Source of the DNA: Oscillospiraceae bacterium
GTDB lineage: Bacteria; Bacillota; Clostridia; Oscillospirales; Ruminococcaceae
Direction: 5' to 3'
Assembly: GCA_016303195.1 (NCBI GenBank)
Contig: JAEDMD010000029.1
Coordinates: forward strand, 1-13,444
DNA length: 13,444 bases
The notes below the pieces were generated by a model. The model searched no databases. It had not been told where the DNA came from and worked only from the letters and a program-made list of their open reading frames with translations. Positions 7,699 to 13,444 of the stretch are shown here, piece after piece; within the stretch, counting starts at the first letter, position 1; each line of letters begins with the position of its first letter. A program made the position numbers and the translations under genes.

Positions 7699-7720
7699 AT
7701 AATTACAAAATTGTAATTAT
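7699..7720. promoter_or_regulatory. Palindromic operator A
   Basis: A 22-bp perfect inverted repeat with 10-bp arms around AA; its 18-bp core is AATTACAAAATTGTAATT (7701-7718). The core recurs with one change at 10142-10159 beside the kinase promoter. Its centre is 35.5 bp from the first base of the TATAAT of the dockerin-gene promoter, exactly as at the other site. The likely ligand is the regulator encoded at 9442-10128, but this is inference. Confidence 0.65.
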
Positions 7721-7725
7721 CTTTA

Positions 7726-7872
7726 TCAGCCGAATGATTCCGCCTGATAACACTTTTCTTTTTTATTGTGGGTGATATCTTCCCATATCAGAGAATCATC
7801 GTCAAAATAGAATCTCGCTGAACAATTATCTTCCAGCAGTTCATATGGATAAGCAAGATCACACTCTTTTTT
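7726..7872 (-). other. Candidate -1 frameshift site and alternative C-terminus of the lipoprotein
   Basis: Positions 7872-7866 on the minus strand read A AAA AAG in the zero frame (GGA AAA AAG), the slippery heptamer known from dnaX. The purine-rich, SD-like GGGAGAAGG lies directly upstream. A -1 slip gives 46 more residues ending at the TGA at 7726-7728, including SARFYFDDDSLIWEDI, which has the beta-strand look of the end of such a domain. The zero-frame tail (IHMNCWKIIVQRDSIL) does not. A one-base deletion in the A-run, or a sequencing error, would look the same. Confidence 0.5.
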
Positions 7873-9422
7873 CCTTCTCCCATGCATACAAGCATATTTT
7901 CTTTTTCATCGTATACGCAGTTATAATGCCATACTATACTGTCCTTATTCTCCGATATAATAACGACAAAGATATCATTGTACATCGATACCCTGATACT
8001 TGTTTTTTCGTTTTCCCATAAGCCTACAAAAAATTCACCAGGCGATTTTTTTCTTTCAGAACATCTTATACGCAGATCCACATTATCATCCATATAGATC
8101 TTGTCGTAATCCTGCTGTTCGCAGTAACAGAAAGACCAGAGATACTGACCGTAATCATAGAAAGCAAATATGGGAAATCCCTCGTCATTGTATTCCTGTC
8201 TTACTATCCCGTATCTGTTTTCACTGCCGTCAAGCGAAGAATATGTATAATGTCCGTCATCTTCAATGTCAAGGTATCCGATAGTTACATATTCATGAGA
8301 AAAAATGCTTTCATGCCTGACTTCCTGATACTCCCATCGGTAAGCTATAATATCTATATCATAACATGATTCATATTCAGATACACGAACTAAACGTGAA
8401 TCACCGCCGTTTCCCGTATAGTACACATTACTATCCGACTGTTCGCAGAAACAGGATGTCCATATATTACCACTATCGCCATCTTCACAGAAAGCATAAT
8501 AATGCTTTTCTCTGCCATCGGAGTATTTTTCGGATTTTAGAATAATACTTCCGCTTCTCTCATCAGGGTCAGCATAGGGAGAATATGTATAATTTCCTGA
8601 TTCATCGATCACAAGACTGCCAAGAGTTGTATATCCGCCGTTTGAACGGTCACGCTCCTGATATTCCCATTCACCTGCAAGAGACTCAAAATCAGCGTTT
8701 TCCGCAATATCATCTTCTCTTATGAGATGAGCTGTTTCATTTTCTTCAACAAGCAGGATACCGTCCGCATCATCTGCAAAATGGCACTCTGTAAGCAGGT
8801 TATCATTTTTATCAATGAAAACATAGGTCTGATACTCCGTACCGTCAAAATAATTATTTATTTCTCTGTGTATCTTTCCGCACTTTCTGTCTGCGCCATC
8901 GCCTGTACTGAATTCAAATGAACCGTCTTTATCTATTATAATACAGCCGTCGCTGACGTACTGATGTTCGGAAATACGCTTCTGATATATCCATTTTCCT
9001 TCTATTTCACTGAATTCGGAGGAGATGTCCTGTACTTCGGCTGTTGTTGTTTTAACCGAACTTTCATATCCGTCCGTGACAACAGCAGTACTTTCTTCTG
9101 CGTTAGCGCTGTTTACAGCAGAGGTGATGTCGCTTTTGCTTTCCTTATCATCATTTTCAGAAATGATCTGAACAGGCTTCAAGACAGAGCCTTCATCTGT
9201 TCCGCCATCCTCAGAAGAAGATAGTTTCTTTATTTTAATTGTGTCTGCCATCACGGTAGTTGTCAGTATATGTTTATCAGATGAAGTCACCGCAGTTGTT
9301 TTCAATGTTGTTACCAATTTTTGTATAGTCCTGTCAGGAATCGGTTCTTTATCGATTTTTCCGCATGATGTCATTGCACCCATTGCCAGAGAAAAAGCAA
9401 TGCAGATAATTATTTTTTTCAT
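7788..9422 (-). CDS. Modular lipoprotein with tandem GxWxY beta domains
   Basis: A 544-aa (zero-frame) lipoprotein. The signal sequence ends in MTSC with the lipidated Cys at 20, followed by a Ser/Thr-rich, disordered spacer (about 30-135). Then come three tandem modules, starting EGKWIYQ (141), AGEWEYQE (249) and AYRWEYQE (360). Each follows the pattern G-x-W-x-Y, a V/T-x-x-G-x-x-x-I-x-x-D/E-G turn, F/YTYS, G-x-I, then ExYxDG and a closing strand such as HLIRE or RLVRV. A fourth, divergent domain (FFVGLWENEKTSIRV, from about 464) is cut short by the frame; a -1 shift would complete it (565 aa). The dockerin protein has one copy of the same module. Start at 9422 with AGGTGG upstream. Only 19 nt after the regulator gene, so cotranscribed. 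Function unknown; I infer a cell-surface binding or signal-relay protein of the adjacent two-component system. Confidence 0.8.
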   Translation of the reverse strand: MKKIIICIAFSLAMGAMTSCGKIDKEPIPDRTIQKLVTTLKTTAVTSSDKHILTTTVMADTIKIKKLSSSEDGGTDEGSVLKPVQIISENDDKESKSDITSAVNSANAEESTAVVTDGYESSVKTTTAEVQDISSEFSEIEGKWIYQKRISEHQYVSDGCIIIDKDGSFEFSTGDGADRKCGKIHREINNYFDGTEYQTYVFIDKNDNLLTECHFADDADGILLVEENETAHLIREDDIAENADFESLAGEWEYQERDRSNGGYTTLGSLVIDESGNYTYSPYADPDERSGSIILKSEKYSDGREKHYYAFCEDGDSGNIWTSCFCEQSDSNVYYTGNGGDSRLVRVSEYESCYDIDIIAYRWEYQEVRHESIFSHEYVTIGYLDIEDDGHYTYSSLDGSENRYGIVRQEYNDEGFPIFAFYDYGQYLWSFCYCEQQDYDKIYMDDNVDLRIRCSERKKSPGEFFVGLWENEKTSIRVSMYNDIFVVIISENKDSIVWHYNCVYDEKENMLVCMGEGKKSVILLIHMNCWKIIVQRDSILTMIL

Positions 9423-9441
9423 GACGCTACCACCTTTGGAT

Positions 9442-10128
9442 TCAGAATATTACACGCCGCAGAACATATTCGCCTTCGGAAGTCGAGGCTATCTCATACG
9501 TACTCATATCGTCCAGTGCAAGATGTTTCTTGAGCCTTGATATATTAACTCTTATGGTATTTTTGCTGTCCTCAACATCACAGCCGTAAATATTTTTGTA
9601 TATGTCATGATAACTGATACGTGAACCTATGTGAGATGCCAGCAAGTAGAGTATCTGAAGCTCACGCTGCGGCAGAGAACACTCATTCCCGTCAAGTGTG
9701 ACGATACCGGAAAAAAGGTCAATGGTGAGATATGGCAGTTCAATTTTCGGATGCTGAGCCTGCTGATTTGTACTGCGCCGAAGCTGTGCCTCGATACGAG
9801 CCTTTAATACATTAAGGTCATAGGGCTTGGTTATATAATCATCACCGCCGCTTCTGAATCCCATTATAACGCTGTCATTCTCATCACGGGCAGTAAGAAA
9901 AATAACAGGAGCCTGTGTTTTGGTACGGAGCAGTTTGCAGAATTCCATGCCATCGCCGTCGGGAAGCATGACATCAAGCAGTACAAGATCGGGAACACAT
10001 TCTTCGAGTTTGAATGCGGCTGACTGTAATGAATCTGCACAATGCACGGTATATCCGTCGTTTTCAAGGAACGACCTGTTGATTCGCATAATATCCGAAT
10101 CGTCTTCAACTAATAATATATGTGGCAT
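9442..10128 (-). CDS. OmpR-family response regulator of the second two-component system
   Basis: A 228-aa regulator. The receiver domain has acidic EDD (8-10), phospho-acceptor D52 in LVLLDVMLPDGDG, T79 in FLTARDE and K101 in ITKPYDL. The C-terminal winged helix shows LPQRELQILYLLA and NTIRVNISRLKKHL. Its end, EGEYVLRRVIF, lacks the usual G-x-GY-x-x wing, so the DNA-contacting wing may be atypical. The ATG at 10128 has GAGG 6 nt upstream. It is divergent from the kinase gene (121 bp apart) and followed by the lipoprotein gene. Palindromic operator B lies 13 bp upstream of its start, so if it binds there it could limit its own expression while activating the kinase gene. Confidence 0.9.
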   Translation of the reverse strand: MPHILLVEDDSDIMRINRSFLENDGYTVHCADSLQSAAFKLEECVPDLVLLDVMLPDGDGMEFCKLLRTKTQAPVIFLTARDENDSVIMGFRSGGDDYITKPYDLNVLKARIEAQLRRSTNQQAQHPKIELPYLTIDLFSGIVTLDGNECSLPQRELQILYLLASHIGSRISYHDIYKNIYGCDVEDSKNTIRVNISRLKKHLALDDMSTYEIASTSEGEYVLRRVIF

Positions 10129-10141
10129 ATTACACCTCTTA

Positions 10142-10159
10142 AATTACAAAAATGTAATT
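10142..10159. promoter_or_regulatory. Palindromic operator B
   Basis: AATTACAAAAATGTAATT, 17 of 18 bases identical to operator A. It sits 4 bp upstream of the kinase gene -35 and 13 bp upstream of the regulator ATG. Its centre to the first base of the kinase TATAAT is 35.5 bp, the same geometry as at the dockerin gene. Confidence 0.65.
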
Positions 10160-10163
10160 GTTC

Positions 10164-10191
10164 TTGAAATCTGCGCTGAATATGGTATAAT
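10164..10191 (+). promoter_or_regulatory. Promoter of the sensor kinase gene
   Basis: TTGAAA (10164-10169), 16 bp, TATAAT (10186-10191): near-consensus sigma-A boxes. The leader before the ATG at 10250 is about 50 nt. Confidence 0.7.
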
Positions 10192-10211
10192 GAATGTAAA
10201 CATTCATTATA
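10186..10211. promoter_or_regulatory. Perfect palindrome over the kinase -10 region
   Basis: Two 12-bp arms, TATAATGAATGT and its exact complement, around AA. The left arm begins with the kinase -10 box; by symmetry the right arm presents TATAAT on the minus strand, facing the regulator gene. It may be a repressor site, a start-of-transcript hairpin, or a pair of overlapping divergent -10 boxes. The minus-strand -35 (CTGCAA at 17 bp) is poor. Confidence 0.55.
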
Positions 10212-10249
10212 AATTTATTAAAATTTCATTGCAGAAAGAAGGGAAATAA

Positions 10250-11779
10250 ATGGAAAAAGAAATATCCAAAAGCCGTTCGCTTCGGAGAAAGCTCCTTACC
10301 GCACTTATAACCTGTCTGCTGACAGTTTTCATTTTATGTACTGCAATATTCGATATAACGTATAATCAGACAGCTAAAACCGTAATACATCATTCAAACG
10401 AACTGGCAGATGATACAGTTTCCGTTATTTCAGATTCTGTATATCAACACGATCTCAGTGCCATACAAAATGTTCTGCGCAGTTTCTGCAACGAGACAAG
10501 CCTTGAAATGCGGGCATACGGCTATTTTCCGTCGCAGCATAATGAATTCATCAGCTATGTTGAGCATAAAGCCGCTACATACTTCAACTACGATTTTTTT
10601 GAGTCATGTATTTTCTTCATTCTGACTGATGACGGTATAAGCGGTTTCATGATAGAAAACGGAAATGAGGGAGAAAAATATATTTCCGAAGCAGTTTCGG
10701 CATTTGATGCAAAGTTAAATGCAGATGCCGGTTTCTACGGTGATTCTCCCACATATCTGAGCTACATGAATAAATGCAGGGAAAACGCTTCGGGCGACTT
10801 CCTGAAAGAAGGAAACGGCTATATGATAGCATGGGATAACATGATAAATTTCACTGATACAGAATTATGTGTGGGCATAGTAAAATGTGAAGCGAATTCA
10901 GCCATTGCACCGATAAAAACTCTTGCAAGTGAAGAAGCATCCACGCTTATTGATAATATGGACTCACTGTTCAGAAAATACATATATATAATGATAGCTT
11001 CACTTTTCAGCATATTCATTGTTTTTGTCATCGTATCAGCCGTACTTTCCAAAAAGCTATCCGCCCCTGTTGTTTCCGAACATGATATGCTTGTCAAATT
11101 AAACGAAATGAAAACTGCTTTTTTGTCAGATGCCTCCCATGAACTGAAAACACCTCTTGCCGCAATGTCAGGATATGCACAGAATGCGGAAATAGAGCTG
11201 TTGAACGGTGATGATATGGGAGCTGTACAGGAAAAGCTGAAAAGAATATCATCCGAAGCAAACAGAATGGCGCTTATGGTCACACAGATACTTGACGCTA
11301 CCCGTATCGAAGAAGGAAGAATGGTGCTTGACCTTTCGTCATGTGATCTGGAACAGCTTGTACGTGAGACTGTTGAAACTTATTTTGCAGTTCTCAACAA
11401 GAACAACAACCGCCTTGCACTGCGTATCCCTCTTGAGCTTCCGATTGTGGAAGCCGACCCTTCAAGATTAAAACGAGTATTCGTAAACCTTATCTCAAAC
11501 GCACTGAAGCACACATATAACGGCACAATTCTTATAAAGGCAGAGACGGATGAAGGCTTCATAAAGGTAGCTGTAAAGGATACAGGCAGTGGTATATCTC
11601 CGGAAGATATGCCTCATATCTGGGAACGCTACTACAAAGGCAAGCATTCTGAAACAGGCACAGGTCTTGGATTGTTCATATGCAAATTCATAATCGAATC
11701 TCATGGCGGAAAGATATGGGCTGAAAGTAAAGTTGGAAAAGGAACGGAATTCATATTCACCCTTCCGCTTAATAAATAA
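10250..11779 (+). CDS. Membrane sensor histidine kinase of the second two-component system
   Basis: A 509-aa kinase. Helix about 16-37, a large extracytoplasmic sensor (about 38-242) with no family I recognise and several cysteines (80, 120, 176, 207, 213), and a second helix about 244-266. The dimerisation domain has H297 in SDASHELKTPLAAMSGYAQ, followed by N box NLISNALKHT (about 413-422), G1 DTGSGIS (444-450), WERYYKG and G2 GTGLGL (470-475). All catalytic motifs are intact. Only about 30 residues separate the second helix from H297, too few for a full HAMP domain, so signal coupling is direct. Start supported by AAGGG 6 nt upstream. The divergent regulator and lipoprotein suggest that the sensor may read an envelope state or contact the lipoprotein; the signal is unknown. 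Confidence 0.9.
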   Translation: MEKEISKSRSLRRKLLTALITCLLTVFILCTAIFDITYNQTAKTVIHHSNELADDTVSVISDSVYQHDLSAIQNVLRSFCNETSLEMRAYGYFPSQHNEFISYVEHKAATYFNYDFFESCIFFILTDDGISGFMIENGNEGEKYISEAVSAFDAKLNADAGFYGDSPTYLSYMNKCRENASGDFLKEGNGYMIAWDNMINFTDTELCVGIVKCEANSAIAPIKTLASEEASTLIDNMDSLFRKYIYIMIASLFSIFIVFVIVSAVLSKKLSAPVVSEHDMLVKLNEMKTAFLSDASHELKTPLAAMSGYAQNAEIELLNGDDMGAVQEKLKRISSEANRMALMVTQILDATRIEEGRMVLDLSSCDLEQLVRETVETYFAVLNKNNNRLALRIPLELPIVEADPSRLKRVFVNLISNALKHTYNGTILIKAETDEGFIKVAVKDTGSGISPEDMPHIWERYYKGKHSETGTGLGLFICKFIIESHGGKIWAESKVGKGTEFIFTLPLNK

Positions 11780-11843
11780 GACATTGAACTAACTTTTACA
11801 GTATATAGTCATTATACAAAAAAAGCAGACAAAAGTCAACCAC

Positions 11844-11867
11844 ATATTCAGAACCTGTCCACATAAT
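11844..11867 (+). repeat. Solo end of the foldback element (second)
   Basis: Matches 5191-5214 at 23 of 24 bases, same orientation, and contains AGAACCTGTCCACATA, the end of the element at 13225. No inverted partner nearby. Together the two copies bracket the dockerin/lipoprotein/two-component locus. Confidence 0.6.
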
Positions 11868-11884
11868 ACACCATAGAAAATGAC

Positions 11885-11916
11885 GGTCAGGACAAAGCGT
11901 TCTGACCTCTGTTTTT
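11885..11916 (+). terminator. Intrinsic terminator of the kinase gene
   Basis: GGTCAGGA (11885-11892) pairs with TTCTGACC (11900-11907) in an 8-bp stem with one G-U pair and a 7-nt loop, followed by TCTGTTTTT. It lies about 105 bp after the kinase stop. Confidence 0.7.
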
Positions 11917-11948
11917 ACATCAGCTTGATTTTATCAGAGTAATACACT

Positions 11949-11958
11949 CTTACACTGC
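11949..11958. repeat. Target-site duplication, left copy (MITE copy 2)
   Basis: CTTACACTGC, repeated exactly at 12162-12171 on the other side of the element and unrelated to the duplication around copy 1. Confidence 0.7.
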
Positions 11959-12161
11959 ACGGCAACAGCATTTACTTTTTTTGCGTTAAATCATAGATAT
12001 TGAGAAACGTCCGTAAAGCATCGCTGCGCTTGCTTTACTGCTTTTTCAGGGGGACGCTGTCCCCCTCATTCACCCCCTGCAAGGGAGATAACATCCCCCT
12101 TGACCCCAGAAATGCCGCCTTCGGCGGTTTTATTTTTTTAAAAGTAAATGCTGTTACCGTA
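11959..12161. mobile_element. MITE-like element, copy 2 (about 203 bp)
   Basis: Ends ACGGCAACAGCATTTACTTTT and AAAAGTAAATGCTGTTACCGT are inverted repeats of 21 bp with one mismatch. The core of about 100 bp (from CCGTAAAGCATCGCTGC to CCTTGACCCCAGA) is nearly identical to copy 1, while the parts between core and ends differ more. The last hairpin is CCGCC-ttc-GGCGG here and GCGCC-ttc-GGCGC in copy 1, a base-pair-preserving double change. It sits 18 bp upstream of the -35 box of the next gene. In this orientation its hairpin plus T-run could block read-through from the kinase side. Confidence 0.75.
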
Positions 12162-12171
12162 CTTACACTGC
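12162..12171. repeat. Target-site duplication, right copy (MITE copy 2)
   Basis: CTTACACTGC, identical to 11949-11958. It ends eight bases before the -35 hexamer of the downstream promoter. Confidence 0.7.
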
Positions 12172-12179
12172 TTTTTTAC

Positions 12180-12208
12180 TTGAACTTATAACATATCTAT
12201 GGTATAAT
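12180..12208 (+). promoter_or_regulatory. Promoter of the membrane-protein gene pair
   Basis: TTGAAC (12180-12185), 17 bp, TATAAT (12203-12208): a strong sigma-A promoter. The leader of about 30 nt carries AGAGGAG 8 nt before the ATG. Confidence 0.75.
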
Positions 12209-12245
12209 ATAAAAAAATCTGATTCCAATAAGAGGAGCAACAAGT

Positions 12246-12866
12246 ATGACCGCAATCACAGAAAAAATCAGAGCATGGATGAAACGCTCGGAAGACCGTG
12301 CAGAACTTACGATAGACAGCTTGTGTCTTGTGGCTTCCTATGGACTGATATTCATGCTTCCGCAAAAGATGAATATTTTATTCTGGACCATTTTTGGCGT
12401 TTCGGCATTTTTATTCTGTGTCGGCTTTTTCCGTATGGGAGCTGTCACAGACAAATGCAAGTCTAAGAAAGCGAAGCGCTGTTTGGACATTTTGCTGACA
12501 GTGTTCGGTATCGTGCTGAACTGTTCCGGTGTACTTGCGATATGGAAAGCGCATGGCATTGAACGTGGGATATGCATTGCAGTACTGCTTCTGATCGAAG
12601 CGATCGTCATGTATTCGTCTGCCGCAAGCCGTGCGGTCACATTGCGCTTTCAGTGGTTAATATCCTTGATTTTTCGTGCCGCCGCAGTTCCTATGGCACT
12701 CGGAGGCATCACAGCCATTGCAGATTCGATCATAAACTCTGTTTCCGTCACCAATATCGCCATTGGAGTGTTTCTGCTGATCGAAGGCATTGTGTTCTGG
12801 GCGATAGGCGCGGCAACGATCCGTTCAATCCATCATTCTCTCCGATCAGAGCTGTACCCAATATGA
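12246..12866 (+). CDS. Six-helix membrane protein of unknown function with an internal repeat
   Basis: A 206-aa protein with a short charged N-terminus and about six hydrophobic segments (22-39, 43-63, 79-99, 107-125, 135-158, 168-190). Two segments resemble each other: IAVLLLIEAIV (111-121) and IAIGVFLLIEGIV (171-183), each followed by a small-residue stretch and Arg. This suggests duplicated three-helix halves. The layout recalls HdeD/DUF308-type membrane proteins, but I do not recognise it firmly. Start fixed by AGGAG 8 nt upstream. Its TGA overlaps the next ATG (ATGA at 12863-12866), so the two proteins are coupled in translation. Confidence 0.8.
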   Translation: MTAITEKIRAWMKRSEDRAELTIDSLCLVASYGLIFMLPQKMNILFWTIFGVSAFLFCVGFFRMGAVTDKCKSKKAKRCLDILLTVFGIVLNCSGVLAIWKAHGIERGICIAVLLLIEAIVMYSSAASRAVTLRFQWLISLIFRAAAVPMALGGITAIADSIINSVSVTNIAIGVFLLIEGIVFWAIGAATIRSIHHSLRSELYPI

Positions 12867-13225
12867 ACAAAACTGTGCAGGAACTCTGCGATGCGCTTGC
12901 AGGCACAGAAACTCAGCTCGGTTTCCCCTGGATAGGCAAAGTAAGAACTTCCAAAGAAGAAACCATCATCTACGGTCCGACTGAGGAAGATGTTTTCGTA
13001 TACGGTCATTACCATTCGGGCAGATTTTACATTGTCTCCAATGATGATATATCCCTACTGGATGCGGAACAAGCCGATGCACACCGTACTGCGGAGAAAC
13101 CTGACAGCAAGGGAAGATGCCTTGATGCAGAATTACTGCCCGAAGCGTATTCCAATATGATAGCAAGGTATCTGGAAAACGGAAATGCCGTATGGAGCGG
13201 TAAAATAAACAAGCATAAAGATTAA
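12863..13225 (+). CDS. Small soluble protein of unknown function, coupled to the membrane protein
   Basis: A 120-aa protein starting MNKTVQELCDALAGTE. No signal peptide or membrane segment is seen. It has a central beta-rich stretch (EDVFVYGHYHSGRFYIVS, about 42-59) and a likely C-terminal helix (EAYSNMIARYLENGN). I do not recognise the family. The ATG lies inside the upstream stop (ATGA), so it is expressed by reinitiation. The same frame is open upstream to 12572, but that part overlaps the membrane-protein gene and shows only its shadow. The final A of its TAA is the first base of the foldback element's end. Confidence 0.75.
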   Translation: MNKTVQELCDALAGTETQLGFPWIGKVRTSKEETIIYGPTEEDVFVYGHYHSGRFYIVSNDDISLLDAEQADAHRTAEKPDSKGRCLDAELLPEAYSNMIARYLENGNAVWSGKINKHKD

Positions 13226-13387
13226 GAACCTGTCCACATAGGGTGAATGTACGGATTATCAGGCATAATTTTGTCGGTGACAAGGCAAAAATCCGCCGAC
13301 GGGCTGTCGCCCTTCAAGGATTTTTAACGCAGTAACCGGCAAAATTTGACGAAAAGACGTGCATGAATCCCTATGTGGACAGGTTCT
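13225..13387. mobile_element. Foldback MITE-like element (163 bp)
   Basis: Perfect 19-bp terminal inverted repeats: AGAACCTGTCCACATAGGG at 13225-13243, its complement at 13369-13387. Further nested inverted pairs share the same centre: AATTTTGTCGGT (13267-13278) with ACCGGCAAAATT (13335-13346), and AAAAATCC (13287-13294) with GGATTTTT (13318-13325). The whole element can fold into one long imperfect hairpin, and the inner stem may terminate transcription from the preceding gene pair. No open frame of note. Flanking duplications are not clear. Its end sequence recurs at 5197-5212 and 11850-11865. Confidence 0.75.
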
Positions 13388-13444
13388 AAGGCATTGCCGT
13401 TCTGTGACCACTCACTATCTGAAAAATTTACAGGAACTTCAAAT
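13388..13444. other. Right edge, no gene assigned
   Basis: Only 57 bases follow the foldback element. More than one plus-strand frame stays open to the edge, but there is no start codon with a ribosome binding site and no recognisable motif. Confidence 0.3.

Noticed and set aside
5191..11867. Block 5191-11867 as a transposon or integrative element
   Set aside because: The repeats are direct, only 24 bp, and no transposase or integrase lies between them. Kept only as a finding about recombination potential.
12572..12862. Upstream extension of the 120-aa protein frame
   Set aside because: It overlaps the membrane-protein gene in another frame and gives Arg/His/Cys-rich shadow sequence. The ATG at 12863 in the ATGA overlap is the natural start.
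1..13444. tRNA, rRNA, CRISPR array or riboswitch
   Set aside because: No clover-leaf, rRNA-like stretch, regularly spaced repeat array or recognisable aptamer was seen on either strand by eye.

Overview
The window looks like chromosomal DNA of a low-to-moderate G+C gut Firmicute, most likely a Ruminococcus or close relative. The main clue is a secreted protein that ends in a Thr-rich linker and a two-loop dockerin module, typical of cellulosome-type ruminococci. Gene density is high, Shine-Dalgarno sites are strong AGGAG types, and the intergenic spaces carry small non-autonomous mobile elements. Assignments rest on motifs read by eye; no database search was possible.

Region 1 (1-1283): the N-terminal part of a P-II (calcium-type) P-ATPase on the minus strand, broken twice (an amber codon, then loss of homology just before the DKTGT phosphorylation motif), with its promoter, followed by a MITE-like element (copy 1) with a 12-bp target duplication. 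Region 2 (1284-5100): a phosphate operon on the minus strand, made of an OmpR-family regulator, a PhoR-like kinase and a Na/Pi cotransporter with a PhoU tail. A promoter with PHO-box-like TTWACA repeats precedes it.

Region 3 (5141-11916) is the most interesting part: a second two-component system whose regulator gene is cotranscribed with a modular lipoprotein and is divergent from its kinase, next to a 785-aa secreted dockerin protein. The lipoprotein and dockerin protein share a beta-rich GxWxY module. The kinase promoter and the dockerin-gene promoter carry the same 18-bp palindrome (17/18 identical), centred at exactly the same distance (35.5 bp) from a TATAAT -10 box. I infer one regulon that couples envelope sensing to display of two related surface proteins. 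The lipoprotein gene also has an in-register A AAA AAG slippery heptamer; a -1 shift there restores a family-like C-terminus.

Region 4 (11917-13444): MITE copy 2 with a 10-bp target duplication, a strong promoter, a six-TM membrane protein overlapping (ATGA) a 120-aa soluble protein of unknown function, and a 163-bp foldback element. Single ends of that foldback element also occur at 5197 and 11850.
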